Shown: piece by piece, positions 11,590 through 25,130 of the stretch
How the letters are laid out: the number at the start of each line of letters is the position of its first letter
How positions within the stretch are numbered: the stretch's first letter is position 1
DNA from: Artemisia argyi
Lineage: Eukaryota; Streptophyta; Magnoliopsida; Asterales; Asteraceae
NCBI GenBank assembly: GCA_030686995.1
Contig: CM060709.1
Span: 126,572,373 to 126,636,372, forward strand
Length of the DNA: 64,000 nt
Direction: 5' to 3'
Translations under genes and position numbers: made by a program
The notes under the pieces: generated by a model
What the model was told of the DNA's origin: nothing
The model's database searches: none
Seen by the model: only the letters and a program-made list of their open reading frames with translations

Positions 11590-12413
11590 TATAACACCCT
11601 AAAATCTCAAACATAAATTTAACCTTAAACTAAGTATGTATAAGATAATATTTGAACTTTATACAATATAACTTATTCACAAGACTATAAAATTTGTACA
11701 ATCTAATCAATGTACACGTTTTTAAGAAATTATGGGCTGAAAATTTCCTACGAGTTAACTTAAAACAATAATCTAGCCCGAGCCCACATGAACTAAATTT
11801 GGAATACATCAATCACTCCCATAAGACACGACACCAATTGATTTATTCTTATCAATTGACACGCTCCCTCTCTATCTCATTAAACCTATCTTTTCTCACA
11901 CTTCACAAACCCTAAAAACTCTCTAAAACAAACAAAGTTGCTGCCATTTTCTTTGGTCCATTCTCATCCAAAAATCAAAGGAAACAAGAGGTGTTTGTGA
12001 TCGTGGTTGGAGTAGCTTGGACGTGGTGTTTGCTGGTTGAAGTAGGTGTTTAATTCGTGGGGTATATAGGCTATATGAAGGTGGTTTCTTGGAGGCGTGA
12101 TCGTGGTTTGTTGCTGCTCGATAAGGGTCGGTTTTGTGGTTTCAATTCTGTCCGAAGAGGTTGGTTTTGGCTTGTGTTCGACGTGGTGTAGGCTAGTATT
12201 CAATCATTGTTCCTTGTTTCTCTTCTCGATATCACGCTACAAGGGTAACAAACTCCGCTATGTTCGATTTCCTTTTTCTTTCATGCGATTATATGTTGTT
12301 GTTTTCTTTGTGAATCGGCTAGCATGTGTTTCGATATAGGCACACATAAAATTTTAATCAACTCACGTAAAAATAACGACCTGGATGATTGTTAAAACTG
12401 TTGCACTTAATAG

Positions 12414-12446
<33 letters not shown>

Positions 12447-14764
12447 ATATGTGTCGATCTTGATTTTGGGTGGCTCGAATCTGTTTCGTACGTTAGTTTT
12501 AACCTTCTGTTACTTGACTTAATCTTGTCTATAATCTATAACTGAATATGGGGCGAAAGTATGTTTAAAATCCTGAATATGAAAGCTACATGAATCAGAT
12601 GCATAAATACATATATACGAATGCATGAATATACATATATTATAATCTCATGAAATAATAAAGAAGTACTCATAAACTCATGGAATGAAGCACCTAATAA
12701 CAAAGTCTAGACATGTTAATTGTCTGAGTTAAAGTGGCATGACCTAAATTTGTTTTAGATCAAATTATACTAAGCTAATAAGAAGAGACTAACGCATGCA
12801 TGTATACTTATAAATAACCTCACATGAAATCATAAAATGGAGTCACAAAGAGGTGTTTGGTTCGACTTATTTTTATACACAGAAGGGAAATTGTTTAGGC
12901 TCATTTAAATAGCAAAGGGAACGGATGTCTCGACATATTTTAGAAAAGAGTTTGTCTCGGCATATTTTTTTTAACAAAAAGGCGTCATGGAATTGTTTGT
13001 TTTTGAAATAATAAAACCTTGGGTCGTTACGGCATAAATATTACAATCGTTGGTACGTTAATAAATTTCATAAAATTATAATGACGGGTTCCAAAATTAT
13101 TATCTTAATACTAATTTATTAAAATGAAGTTTATAATAATTTAACTTGAATTTTAATATTTAATTTTGATAATTTACATTTTACACCCTAAACTTATAAT
13201 ATTGACATTTTAAGACCTAAAATATTATATTGGTCATTTTAACCTTAAATAATATGAATTATCAATATGAAAATCTGCTATTTTTGGAAAGTTACTATTT
13301 TTGAAAGCAGCTATAAGTGAAAAGTTACTAAAAATGGAAAGCCGACTAAAATGAGCAATATGATTTAAAATAAGTATTAATAATAAACCGATCATTAATT
13401 CGTGTAGATTTGCTGAAGAAGGATGTGACTTCCTATTCTTATGATATTATTTCGTTGGCGGTTTAAGGTATAGATATTCTTCCCTTTTCAGTAGGGACTT
13501 CTCATGACTTTCCTTCGATCCTTGACACTGCTAAGGTTCCCTTCAGTTATGCCATTGCTATGTTCCCCATTTGATATGATTGATATGATCCATTTGATAT
13601 GATTCGTTGATATGATCTATTTGATATGATCCTTGCTATGATACCTCTGATTTGATTCTGATTTGCTATCCACTTTGATTATGATTATGTGATTGCGAGA
13701 TTCTATTATATTATGCTCTGGGAGCATTCTATTCTGTCATGCTCTGGGAGCATTTTGTTATGGATAGCCTTGCTTTGTTTGTTCTGATATGTTCTGTTCT
13801 GATGCCCGAGTTTTTAGTCTACTCATGGAGGTACCATGGGCGTGTCATTGAGGCACCAATGGCATGACACTATCTGGGGCGGTGTGATTAGTCCCCGGCG
13901 TCCCCGTCTGATTATGATATGATATGAGATCTCTTGGCCACTTTGTATATGATTTGTTTGTGGGGGCGTATGGATGCATCCTAGGTATGTTTGATATGAT
14001 ATGATATGATATGATATGATTTGATTTTGTGACTGGCTGTACGTGCCTTGTACCCCTTTCACGTCTGGTACATTGGAGCTAGCTACTCTATGTACACCCT
14101 ATGAATTGACGGATATATGATTATGTGATTAGACCTATTCGAGTGTCTCTGGCAGGTCGGCTCGTGGCTTTCCTTTATTTCTTTTGTCCATTCGAGTGTC
14201 TTTGGTGGACAAGCCTTTGTTGATACGTGCTCTTTGATTCTGGTTACTATATGATCCATATTTTCACTTGACTCTTCATACTCATTATTCATTTGACTTA
14301 TGATATTTCTTCAGTTATCGTTGATCTCTTATGCATTTGACAGATGATATTCGTTTCAGCAGGAGCTTATGATTTCTTTTTCATATACTTATATACGTTT
14401 TGATTATCCATTTGTTTTGTTATATATCTGTTCACTGGGCTTTTTAAGCTCAGCCGCATTTCCTTTCCTGCGGCAGGTTTTAGGTTGGAAGCTGGGTTTG
14501 GGTGAAGAGTGCATAGGAGCTTTAGTGGACTACCCCATGGACTAGAAGCCCATTACATCTGGACTAGTTTGGACTTGGATTAGATTAGACTTTGTTTAGT
14601 TTGTATTTTCCTTTCTTTTATAGTTTTAGTATTTCTTTTGTACTTTTAGATTTTTCCCTTGTAACCTTTTGTTTTAAGTCTTCCGCTTGCGTTGTATGCT
14701 TTGTATGCTTTGATATGTCACCATACTGTAGCGCTCCGGACCCATGCCGGGTTGGGGTGTTACA
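11590..14764 (+). repeat. 5' LTR of the nested gypsy-type element
   Basis: 3175 bp, nearly identical to 16873-20031. Seen differences are a few substitutions, a short deletion near 13640 versus 18930, and a changed number of GATAT repeats near 13995 versus 19270. It contains a 32-bp A run (12414-12445) and several GATATGAT microsatellites. Small ORFs inside it occur twice because the LTR is duplicated, and they have no recognisable domain. Confidence 0.92.
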
Positions 14765-16872
14765 ATTATGGTATCAGAGATAAGGCTGCGACTTGTAGTA
14801 CCTAAGTTATGGCCTGTGAGTTTTGGACCCTTAGGTTTGCACCTTAGAAGCTTTAGGAATAACTTTGGAAGGTTTTGCCTTAAGTATTCTTCCCTTAAGA
14901 GCTTTATTATGACCAGTGAGGATTGGGTAGATTATATGATAAGACGTTGGTTAGTTATCTTGCTTCCGCATCACTCTGATTTGGCCTCTGCTTTTTGATA
15001 AGACCTTATAAGATCATTCGTTCCGGAGATTTAGAAGATTTATCAGGATTCGCAACATAGGTTAGAATGCTTTAAGACCTCGTAGTTATGCCTTATAGGT
15101 TTCACTTCCTGAAGTTATCACTCTCTCTTTTGAACTTCGATCCTTGATTTGTTATCATTCGTTTAGATGCCTTTTGTTCGTTCAGAGATTCGCGTATGTA
15201 TCCTACGTGTTCGACACATTCTATGACTTCTCCCTGCTTTTCATCCTTTCTTCATTGTTGATTTTTTACCTTACCTATTCCACCCCTGTAAACATTTTGC
15301 GATTTTTCATCGTGTATATTTGATTGTCCGATACATTCTGGAGATATTTGGAGACGATTTTGTTATGCTAATCTGTTTACATTGGAGATGTTCGATTCGA
15401 TGTTATTCTGGATTTTGATTTGTTGCCTGAGTATTATGATGATGACGACTTTCATCTTTTTTTTTTGTCACCTTTGACGTTCTGTGAAGTTCATATTCTA
15501 CACCATGATTCTTAACCTGATAATCGTTTGCGACCACCTTGTTCTAAAACTCGTGCGTTGATTTCCCCACTGCTGTGAAGATACTTCTTTGATGAAACTC
15601 ACCTCGAGAGTTATTCGATTTGTTTGGAACATTCGATGTGTATCTTTGATGTGCTTCTGTTTTATTCGGGAAGAAGAACGATGATAACATGAAGTTGTAG
15701 ATTGATTTCTGGAAGCTAAATCGTATCATGTTTTGTGTGAAGGAGCGAGATTCCTCGAATTGTCTTCCGTATTCGTTATGATCTCTATTAGCGTTGTAAT
15801 GCCAATTGTATTGGTTACTACTCCGACTATTCCTATGGATTTGATAAATCGTGTCTTTCATGAATACTTGGACAAATTGTCATTGTATGATATATTAGGG
15901 TGTTCAAGACAAAAGAGAAACACGAGACTCATCTTCATTTTCGGTGTTGAATTTCTATGATGGAAGGGAGCAGTTTGAAGTGAATGGTCTTATCAACTCT
16001 ATTCATCTTAGTTGTACTAATATGTATAGAGTTTTGAAGCAGGAGCCAGACGGGATGGTATGAAGATCGTGGTGACTACATCGGAGATTTCCACGCATAG
16101 GAGGAAGGACAACACGAGTGGAATTACAATGGAGCATTGACTAGGATGGCTTGCTTGGAAGATCGGTAGAGATTTCTTTCGACAGAAGATTATTTAAGCT
16201 ACATGGCACACCTACAGTGATTGTGACAGAGAATCGCGTTTGGCAACACGCTTCCAGAAGAGATATAGAAGAGTAGACGTTTTGGCATTTGAAGAGGTTT
16301 TGATTCATGACATGTTAGTTCTTGGATTCATTCTTACCCATATGATTATTCTACCTATTCTGTTATGCCTTTTGCTACGTTTTGAGACTCTGGGCTGTGG
16401 TTTTGATCGCCAGTACGAATATGTTACCCATCTCTTTATGAGACTCTTGATACGCGTGATGATTCGATTTGTACTTCGCTAATTATTAGCAAATTCCTTT
16501 GTTCGTTCAGAATTCGGTAGGAGTTGATGAAGATATATCGTTTAGTACTATCTCTGTGCTTGCCTCGTAGGAATATGTGTTTCATGTATCACCTGTGATA
16601 TTTCAACTATCATCTGTCATCTGTCATCTGCTACGCATTTGTTTCGCATTCATTGGATCATATTTGTTACGATTTGTGTTCTGTGGAGAGCCTGGGGCTA
16701 TCCTTGTTGTCGGGATCGAGTCATGAGAAATTTTATGTTAGTAAAGATTCTGTTCGAAGGACCTCTCCGAGTGTGAGGCTAATTGTGCCGTTCTTTTGTG
16801 AATTGCTACGACTCCGTCTAACTTTGCGACTTTAATTTCGCGGACGAAATTTTCTTTTTAGAGGGGAAGAAT
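14765..16872 (+). pseudogene. degenerate internal region of the gypsy-type element
   Basis: The PBS is at 14769-14779 (TGGTATCAGAG, tRNA-Met type) and the PPT at 16860-16872 (AGAGGGGAAGAAT). In between there is no long ORF. Traces of a gypsy integrase core survive near 16190-16260: LHGTPTVIVT, then after a frameshift DRESRLATRFQKRY, the region around the second catalytic Asp. The short ORF at 16240-16482 is an extension of that trace. The rest is too decayed to assign. Confidence 0.7.
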
Positions 16873-17696
16873 TATAACACCCTAAAATCTCAAACATAAA
16901 TTTAACCTTAAACTAAGTATGTATAAGATAATATTTGAACTTTATACAATATAACTTATTCACAAGACTATAAAATTTGTACAATCTAATCAATGTACAC
17001 GTTTTTAAGAAATTATGGGCTGAAAATTTCCTACGAGTTAACTTAAAACAATAATCTAGCCCGAGCCCACATGAACTAAATTTGGAATACATCAATCACT
17101 CCCATAAGACACGACACCAATTGATTTATTCTTATCAATTGACACGCTCCCTCTCTATCTCATTAAACCTATCTTTTCTCACACTTCACAAACCCTAAAA
17201 ACTCTCTAAAACAAACAAAGTTGCTGCCATTTTCTTTGGTCCATTCTCATCCAAAAATCAAAGGAAACAAGAGGTGTTTGTGATCGTGGTTGGAGTAGCT
17301 TGGACGTGGTGTTTGCTGGTTGAAGTAGGTGTTTAATTCGTGGGGTATATAGGCTATATGAAGGTGGTTTCTTGGAGGCGTGATCGTGGTTTGTTGCTGC
17401 TCGATAAGGGTCGGTTTTGTGGTTTCAATTCTGTCCGAAGAGGTTGGTTTTGGCTTGTGTTCGACGTGGTGTAGGCTAGTATTCAATCATTGTTCCTTGT
17501 TTCTCTTCTCGATATCACGCTACAAGGGTAACAAACTCCGCTATGTTCGATTTCCTTTTTCTTTCATGCGATTATATGTTGTTGTTTTCTTTGTGAATCG
17601 GCTAGCATGTGTTTCGATATAGGCACACATAAAATTTTAATCAACTCACGTAAAAATAACGACCTGGATGATTGTTAAAACTGTTGCACTTAATAG

Positions 17697-17729
<33 letters not shown>

Positions 17730-20031
17730 ATATGTGTCGATCTTGATTTTGGGTGGCTCGAATCTGTTTCGTACGTTAGTTTTAACCTTCTGTTACTTGA
17801 CTTAATCTTGTCTATAATCTATAACTGAATATGGGGCGAAAGTATGTTTAAAATCCTGAATATGAAAGCTACATGAATCAGATGCATAAATACATATATA
17901 CGAATGCATGAATATACATATATTATAATCTCATGAAATAATAAAGAAGTACTCATAAACTCATGGAATGAAGCACCTAATAACAAAGTCTAGACATGTT
18001 AATTGTCTGAGTTAAAGTGGCATGACCTAAATTTGTTTTAGATCAAATTATACTAAGCTAATAAGAAGAGACTAACGCATGCATGTATACTTATAAATAA
18101 CCTCACATGAAATCATAAAATGGAGTCACAAAGAGGTGTTTGGTTCGACTTATTTTTATACACAGAAGGGAAATTGTTTAGGCTCATTTAAATAGCAAAG
18201 GGAACGGATGTCTCGACATATTTTAGAAAAGAGTTTGTCTCGGCATATTTTTTTTAACAAAAAGGCGTCATGGAATTGTTTGTTTTTGAAATAATAAAAC
18301 CTTGGGTCGTTACGGCATAAATATTACAATCGTTGGTACGTTAATAAATTTCATAAAATTATAATGACGGGTTCCAAAATTATTATCTTAATATTAATTT
18401 ATTAAAATGAAGTTTATAATAATTTAACTTGACTTTTAATATTTAATTTTGATAATTTACATTTTACACCCTAAACTTATAATATTGACATTTTAAGACC
18501 TAAAATATTATATTGGTCATTTTAACCTTAAATAATATGAATTATCAATATGAAAATCTGCTATTTTTGGAAAGTTACTATTTTTGAAAGCAGCTATAAG
18601 TGAAAAGTTACTAAAAATGGAAAGCCGACTAAAATGAGCAATATGATTTAAAATAAGTATTAATAATAAACCGATCATTAATTCGTGTAGATTTGCTGAA
18701 GAAGGATGTGACTTCCTATTCTTATGATATTATTTCGTTGGCGGTTTAAGGTACAGATATTCTTCCCTTTTCAGTAGGGACTTCTCATGACTTTCCTTCG
18801 ATCCTTGACACTGCTAAGGTTCCCTTCAGTTATGCCATTGCTATGTTCCCCATTTGATATGATTGATATGATCCATTTGATATGATTCGTTGATATGATC
18901 TATTTGATATGATCCTTGCTATGATACCTCTGATTTGCTATCCACTTTGATTATGATTATGTGATTGCGAGATTCTATTATATTATGCTCTGGGAGCATT
19001 CTATTCTGTCATGCTCTGGGAGCATTTTGTTATGGATAGCCTTGCTTTGTTTGTTCTGATATGTTCTGTTCTGATGCCCGAGTTTTTAGTCTACTCATGG
19101 AGGTACCATGGGCGTGTCATTGAGGCACCAATGGCATGACACTATCTGGGGCGGTGTGATTAGTCCCCGGCATCCCCGTCTGATTATGATATGATATGAG
19201 ATCTCTTGGCCACTTTGTATATGATTTGTTTGTGGGGGCGTATGGATGCATCCTAGGTATGTTTGATATGATATGATATGATATGATTTGATTTTGTGAC
19301 TGGCTGTACGTGCCTTGTACCCCTTTCACGTCTGGTACATTGGAGCTAGCTACTCTATGTACACCCTATGAATTGACGGATATATGATTATGTGATTAGA
19401 CCTATTCGAGTGTCTCTGGTAGGTCGGCTCGTGGCTTTCCTTTATTTCTTTTGTCCATTCGAGTGTCTCTGGTGGACAAGCCTTTGTTGATACGTGCTCT
19501 TTGATTCTGGTTACTATATGATCCATATTTTCACTTGACTCTTCATACTCATTATTCATTTGACTTATGATATTTCTTCAGTTATCGTTGATCTCTTATG
19601 CATTTGACAGATGATATTCGTTTCAGCAGGAGCTTATGATTTCCTTTTCATATACTTATATACGTTTTGATTATCCATTTGTTTTGTTATATATCTGTTC
19701 ACTGGGCTTTTTAAGCTCAGCCGCATTTCCTTTCCTGCGGCAGGTTTTAGGTTGGAAGCTGGGTTTGGGTGAAGAGTGCATAGGAGCTTTAGTGGACTAC
19801 CCCATGGACTAGAAGCCCATTACATCTGGACTAGTTTGGACTTGGATTAGATTAGACTTTGTTTAGTTTGTATTTTCCTTTCTTTTATAGTTTTAGTATT
19901 TCTTTTGTACTTTTAGATTTTTCCCTTGTAACCTTTTGTTTTAAGTCTTCCGCTTGCGTTGTATGCTTTGTATGCTTTGATATGTCACCATACTGTAGCG
20001 CTCCGGACCCATGCCGGGTTGGGGTGTTACA
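16873..20031 (+). repeat. 3' LTR of the nested gypsy-type element
   Basis: 3159 bp, preceded by the PPT and ending TGTTACA just before the TATTA duplication. Its A run (17697-17728) has the same length (32) as in the 5' LTR. The very high LTR similarity against a ruined internal region suggests recent mobilisation in trans. Confidence 0.92.
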
Positions 20032-20036
20032 TATTA

Positions 20037-20826
20037 AGTCCACCCCGTATGTTTTAGTAAATAACGTTGGATCCACCGAACCTTTAGAAAATTTATTGGC
20101 CAGCAAGAAAGCAGATAGTTTGTCATACCACACCCTTGGGGCTTGCTTGAGTCCGTAAAGAGCCTTTTTGAGTCGGTATACATGATTGGGACGATCAGGA
20201 TCAACAAAGCCTTCCGGTTGACTAACATAAACTACTTCACGAAGTTGACCATTCAGAAATGCCGTTTTAACATCCATTTGATAAACAACCATATTCCGAT
20301 GAGCAGCATATGCCAGAAAAATCTGAACAGCTTCAAGTTTAGCCAATGGAGCAAAAGATTCTTCAAAATCAATTCTTTCTTCTTGGAAGTATCCTTTAGC
20401 TACCAAACATGATTTGTTACGTATGATAGTACCTTCTGCATCCAGCTTATTTTTCCAAATCCATTTTAACCCAATGACAAAGACTCCATCAGGTTTTTCA
20501 ACTAATTCCCATACTTCTAATCGTTTGAATTGCTGAAGTTTCTCTTGCATAGATTCAATCCAGTTGTCGTAAGTCATTGCTTGTTTAATGTTCTTAGGTT
20601 CATCTTGACAAGCTGTGAGTGCATAGATGCAAGTTTCACCATCTGTGTGGAGTCGTTGTCTTGTCATGATTGGTGCATCTGGATGGCCAATAATCTGAAC
20701 TAAGGGGTGATCTCTAGTCCATTTGTGTGTCGAAGGGTGAAGTTGATAGTTATCTCGCATGTTAGCAGGATCAAAATAGCGTGTAGACGACTTAGCTAAA
20801 CGGGTTAAAGAATTCATTTGGATCAT
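20037..20826 (-). pseudogene. copia A reverse transcriptase, N-terminal half
   Basis: Minus strand. Contains [31 protein letters not shown], the first catalytic Asp in [13 protein letters not shown], and [17 protein letters not shown], all standard copia RT signatures. It stops at the gypsy insertion; YVDD follows at 11575. The open frame runs on into the gypsy LTR (to 19885), giving about 50 codons of chimeric tail that are not part of RT. Confidence 0.92.
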
Positions 20827-20829
20827 GCA

Positions 20830-21766
20830 CTACGGTTTGTGGAACTGATTTAGGTATGGAGTCTTTAGCTGATTGTCGTGAGTTGGATCCGGTTTGTTCT
20901 GCGGTTGTTGGAGATGCAATTGGAGGGCCGTCTCTCCCAACATTTGTTGTTGTTTGTTGAGGTGAATCAGGTACTTGAATATGATCAAGGTGTGCAGAGG
21001 AAATTGGTGAGACCTCAGAAGAACGGTTTTCAATCGTATCATCAAACAAAGGAGCAAACAAGGTTTCCACTTCTGTACGGGAGAGTGATAATGGTTCAGC
21101 CGAAGATTCCAGAAAATTATGACGGTTGAATGCGGGTCCTAAGCTATTTTGCTCAGAAGCCATTTGTGTGAGTTCATCAAAATTAGCATGAATAGTCTCT
21201 TGAATCTCTCTTGTACGACGATTCCATATCCGAAAGCCTTTGGAATTTTCACAATATCCAACGAACACACCAATGTCAGCCTTTGCTTTAAGCTTACCTA
21301 AATCATCACGATCATTTTTTTGGATAACAGAGAGCTTCAAATACATGAAAGTAATCGATGTTTGGTTTTCTTTTGTGAACAATCTGATAAGGGGTTTTGT
21401 GATGGCGTTTTGTGATCATGCAACGGTTTTGGGTGTAACATGCAGTTGACACAGCTTCCACCCATAAGTAATCTGGTAATTGAGCATTGATTAACATCGT
21501 TCTTGCAGCTTACACTAACGTTCTGTTGCGTCTTTCAACAACTCCATTCTATTCGGGTGTTCTTGCAATAGACGTTTGATGTTCAATTCCCACTTTCTCA
21601 AAATACGACCTTAATTTCTGATTCTTGAATTCTATTCCATTGTCAGTTCTAACCATTCTGACCATGTTGCGTAACTGAACTTGAATTTTCGTGAGAAAGG
21701 TGATGATCATTTGAGGTGCTTGGTCTTTGCTACGAAGAAAATAAACCCAAGTCCAACGGGAGTAAT
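20830..21766 (-). pseudogene. copia A integrase, C-terminal part
   Basis: Minus strand in at least three frames. Seen: SRWTWVYFLRSKDQAP, VRTDNGIEFKNQ (second catalytic Asp), ARTPE-stop-NGVVERRNRTL (catalytic Glu, with a TAA in the motif), LPDYLWVEAVSTACY, KTPYQIVH and the copia-specific end GVFVGYCENSKGFRIWNRRT. Integrase inserts the cDNA into the host chromosome. Frameshifts lie near 21490-21350 and 20830. Confidence 0.88.
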
Positions 21767-22274
21767 TGTTGGGATTTACACTTGAGTTGATATTGACAAA
21801 ATATGAAAGATGAAGGACTAAAGAAGATAAAGTGAATAATGCAAAAGAAAGGGACTTGCTTTACAAAGAAGTTATTTCAATTTAGTCCTTTGTAGTATTT
21901 TGTAACCCTAGCATCTCTATTATATAAAGAGATACAGGGAATAGGTTTTAATTCATGTGTGTCACAATGTAAACCTAGAAAGGTGTGTGTGTGTAGAGAC
22001 GTTTTATGGGAAAACGTCTAGGGTGATTAGTGTTAAGCCTCAATGATCTTAGATTGCTGTTAGGATGTAACCGTGCTACACTTGATCACGTAGCATTGGG
22101 GCTTTGGTGTTTGTTAGAGTAGAGATGATGACGAGAAACCTTGTTTATAATATTGTTCTTATTCCGCTATGTTTTATCTTATGAGCATTATTATTCCTAG
22201 ATTAAGACTTAACAAGTCTTGAGCCAAAACGGTCCTAGAAACTATCTTTATTGTGGCGTTATTAGTTTCTAACA
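21767..22274 (+). repeat. 5' LTR of the 21767-25130 element
   Basis: 508 bp. It contains a TATA-like TATATAAAGAGA near 21920 and ends in TTTCTAACA, immediately followed by the PBS. Confidence 0.93.
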
Positions 22275-22288
22275 TGTGGTATCAGAGC

Positions 22289-24621
22289 GGGGGCTCTTGA
22301 TATCTAGGATTTACAAGGTTTGTTTTGTAGAAGAACGAAGAAAACAAGATAAATTCGACTTTGGCACAATTTTCGTATCTTTCTGCAGGCCAGTTTTCAA
22401 CAGGCCATAGATTCTTCGTTAACCGTTGGATCTTTCTGAAATTTTTACTGGACGTTTTCAACATATCAAGGAAGATTTCCATTGGAGGGATCTTCAATCC
22501 GAGCTCTCAGTAAAAAGATTTGGTGTCTCAAAGTCTGCTGCAGAAATAGTTTTGGTATGTCAAATTTTTAGGGTTTTTCTTGAATCAACTTCATGAATTC
22601 ATGTTCTATTCTTATTAATTCATCATGGAAGTTGTTTATAAGTTTTTTGGTGTCTCCTAATCATGGAGGAAAGCAGATTGATGAAGATGTTAATTATTTT
22701 TTTAGGGTTTCTTTTACTAATATTCAAAATTTATGATCATTAAAGTACATAGAAAACCCTTGAAAGTTCTTCATTGCTGCTGATGCTGATCACTTTTTCA
22801 TGCTTAAAGAGTTTCTTGTGATCACATGTGTTCATAATGATCAATTTTATCTTCAAGTACATGTTGCTGTAATGAATTTTGCAATCATTCAAGTCTGATT
22901 GGTTAATGAAGGATGGATAGTGTTTTATTGGTAGTTAGGGTTTTTAAAAACCCTAGGTATTTGTTCATGATGTTACTACTGAGCGTTTAAGGTTACAAGA
23001 CTCACGCATGGACTGAAGTTAATAGTTGCATAATCATATTTCTGTGGTCCTCACACCTTAGTACTATCGTACTGCCATTGTAAGCGGGACAGTAAGTTAT
23101 TGGTACGAGGATTGGAGGTTCGAGGTTTCCACTACTATACTATAAAGTTCCCACTGATTGTTTACTTTTTCCACTGCTGCGTTATATGTTTCCACTGAAG
23201 CTTCGATGGTTACCACTGCTATGATTTTTGTTACCACTGATAAGCTTAATTTGTTTCCACTGCTCGCTATTTTTTTTGCACTGCTACCAGATTATTTGTA
23301 CAGATATGTAAGATATTTGGTCTTCTGACCATGATCTCTTCGACAAGAAGTTGCAAGAATTTGATGTACATGCGCATTTGAGTTTTGAAGTTTGCATACA
23401 TGGGGACCACACACAAGACATGGTTTGATTTTTTGGTTTTCGAAGAAAGCTGTTGTGTGAAGGTACAAATGGAGCATATCGTTTTTTAAAGGTTTCGTAT
23501 TTTTATGCTGCTAATAGATTCACTTTATTGATATTAAATTGTTTCTCACTTGGCGACAAAGAAGATAAAAACCAACCTTGATCTACTATAATGAATGGTG
23601 TGTCGGTTTGTGAATTAAAGATTGTTTATTTGCAAGTGGTAAAGTGGAAATTGGTTATTGAATTATTTGTTTTACCGAGAAGCTGCTACGTATTGCTATA
23701 TTTTACAAGGAAAAGTGGGATGGTGTATCTAGTATTCTTGCTCAGTTAATCATGGGTCGGTGCAAGTATTATGAGTAGATACTTATACATTTTGGTCTGA
23801 GTTTGTGAATGGTCAGACGACACACACACAGGAGCTTAGATTTTTTGGTTTATTGGTGCTTAAACAGTTTCAAGGCTCGTTCTTATTTGATTTAATTGAT
23901 TACGAAGAAAAGTTTTTATCACCTATTTGACGTTGAAGTGAAATTTCTTGGATGCGTGTTCTTATCATATCTCAAAGTGAGTCTGACACTTTGGAGATAA
24001 CTTGTTTGTTCGTTCAAGTGACTACGAATTGACAAACACTTGAAGGAGTTACATTATTGTGCTCAGTGTTTATTGTCAAGAGATTGCGATCTCCCTATAT
24101 GTTAAGTATACGTTCGAAGTCAATTTTAGTACAAGATATAAGGTACAAGTTTGGGTGGTTCTACTTCAGTATCAAGTTGGTTATACTTAGTTTGATTTAA
24201 ACACCTCACATGGTTAACATATTGGTTTCATGGGAAGCTTAAGTGTTTAAATGTTTAACCATTTATATGCTACATCAAGGTGAAGGTTTTTGCTACTACT
24301 AGTTGTTATTACTACTGATGGTTTGGATTTCTATTGTTTCAAGTACATTTCTAGATGCGGAAAACTTAATGGTGGCGACTTTGAAACATTGGAAAGATGA
24401 ATTGGACGTGTAATATTGATTCGTGGTTGTGAAGATCAAGGTTGCTTACATTTGTCCCCTATTTGATAATGACAAAAAGGGGAAGAAGATTTACAAGATT
24501 GCAGCTTGAAGATCCTTGATGATATAGCATTGTTTAAGGGGAAGTTCGTTATCTTTCATACATACTATCTTCAGGGGAAGTTCATGCTTATTTGGTTTTG
24601 TCATATCAACTTGGGGAAGAT
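22289..24621 (+). other. non-coding interior of the 21767-25130 element
   Basis: 2.3 kb with no ORF above about 70 codons and no recognisable gag or pol. At 23127-23290 it has about eight copies of a (T/A)(T/C)CCACTGMT motif at 17-25 bp spacing. A purine-rich GACAAAAAGGGGAAGAAG stretch at about 24470-24487 precedes the PPT proper (24611-24621). Confidence 0.8.
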
Positions 24622-25130
24622 TGTTGGGATTTACACTTGAGTTGATATTGACAAAATATGAAAGATGAAGGACTAAAGAAGATAAAGTGAATAATGCAAA
24701 AGACAAGGGACTTGCTTTACAAAGAAGTTATTTCAATTTACTCCTTTGTAGTATTTTGTAACCCTAGCATCTCTATTATATAAAGAGACACAGGGAATAG
24801 GTTTTAATTCATGTGTGTCACAATGTAAACCTAGAAAGGTGTGTGTGTGTAGAGGCGTTTTATGGGAAAATGTCTAGGGTGATTAGTGTTAAGCCTCAAC
24901 GATCTTAGATCGCTGTTAGGATATAACCGTGCTACACTTGATCACGTAGCACTGGGGCTTTGGTGTTTGTTAGAGTAGAGATGATGACGAGAAACTTTGT
25001 TTATAATATTGTTCTTATTCCGCTATGTTTTATCTTATGAGCATTATTATTCCTAGATTAAGACTTAACAAGTCTTGAGCCAAAACGGTCCTAGAAACTA
25101 TCTTTATTGTGGCGTTATTAGTTTCTAACA
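24622..25130 (+). repeat. 3' LTR of the 21767-25130 element
   Basis: 509 bp, preceded by the PPT and followed by the GTAAT duplication. It differs from the 5' LTR only by a few substitutions and 1-bp indels. Confidence 0.93.

Larger units (their letters stand above)
11590..20031 (+). mobile_element. gypsy-type LTR element nested in copia A RT
   Basis: 8442 bp, flanked by TATTA on both sides (11585-11589 and 20032-20036) and inserted between the two halves of the copia A RT. LTRs of 3175 and 3159 bp begin TATAACACCC (canonical TGTAACACCC with one change) and end GGGGTGTTACA. A PBS follows the 5' LTR and a PPT precedes the 3' LTR. The internal 2.1 kb has only decayed gypsy pol traces, so the element cannot encode its own machinery. 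The LTR termini and the PPT context (GACGAAATT...AGAGGGGAAGA) suggest a chromovirus (Tekay/Del-like) origin. Confidence 0.93.
21767..25130 (+). mobile_element. non-coding LTR element (LARD-like) nested in copia A integrase
   Basis: 3364 bp with LTRs at 21767-22274 (508 bp) and 24622-25130 (509 bp) beginning TGTTGGGATT and ending TTTCTAACA. It is flanked by GTAAT (21762-21766 and 25131-25135). PBS TGGTATCAGAGC is at 22277-22288 and PPT TTGGGGAAGAT at 24611-24621. No internal ORF has a retroelement domain, so it must have been mobilised in trans. The LTRs are nearly identical, which points to recent insertion. It splits the copia A integrase inside a VDDY-SRW motif. Confidence 0.95.

Noticed and set aside
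12097..12339. 80-codon ORF repeated at 17380-17622 as a small conserved gene
   Set aside because: Both copies lie at the same place in the two LTRs of one element, so the repetition is due to LTR duplication, not selection.
19885..20826. 313-codon minus-strand ORF as a single protein
   Set aside because: Only 20037-20826 is copia RT; the rest reads through the end of an inserted gypsy LTR, so the tail is chimeric.
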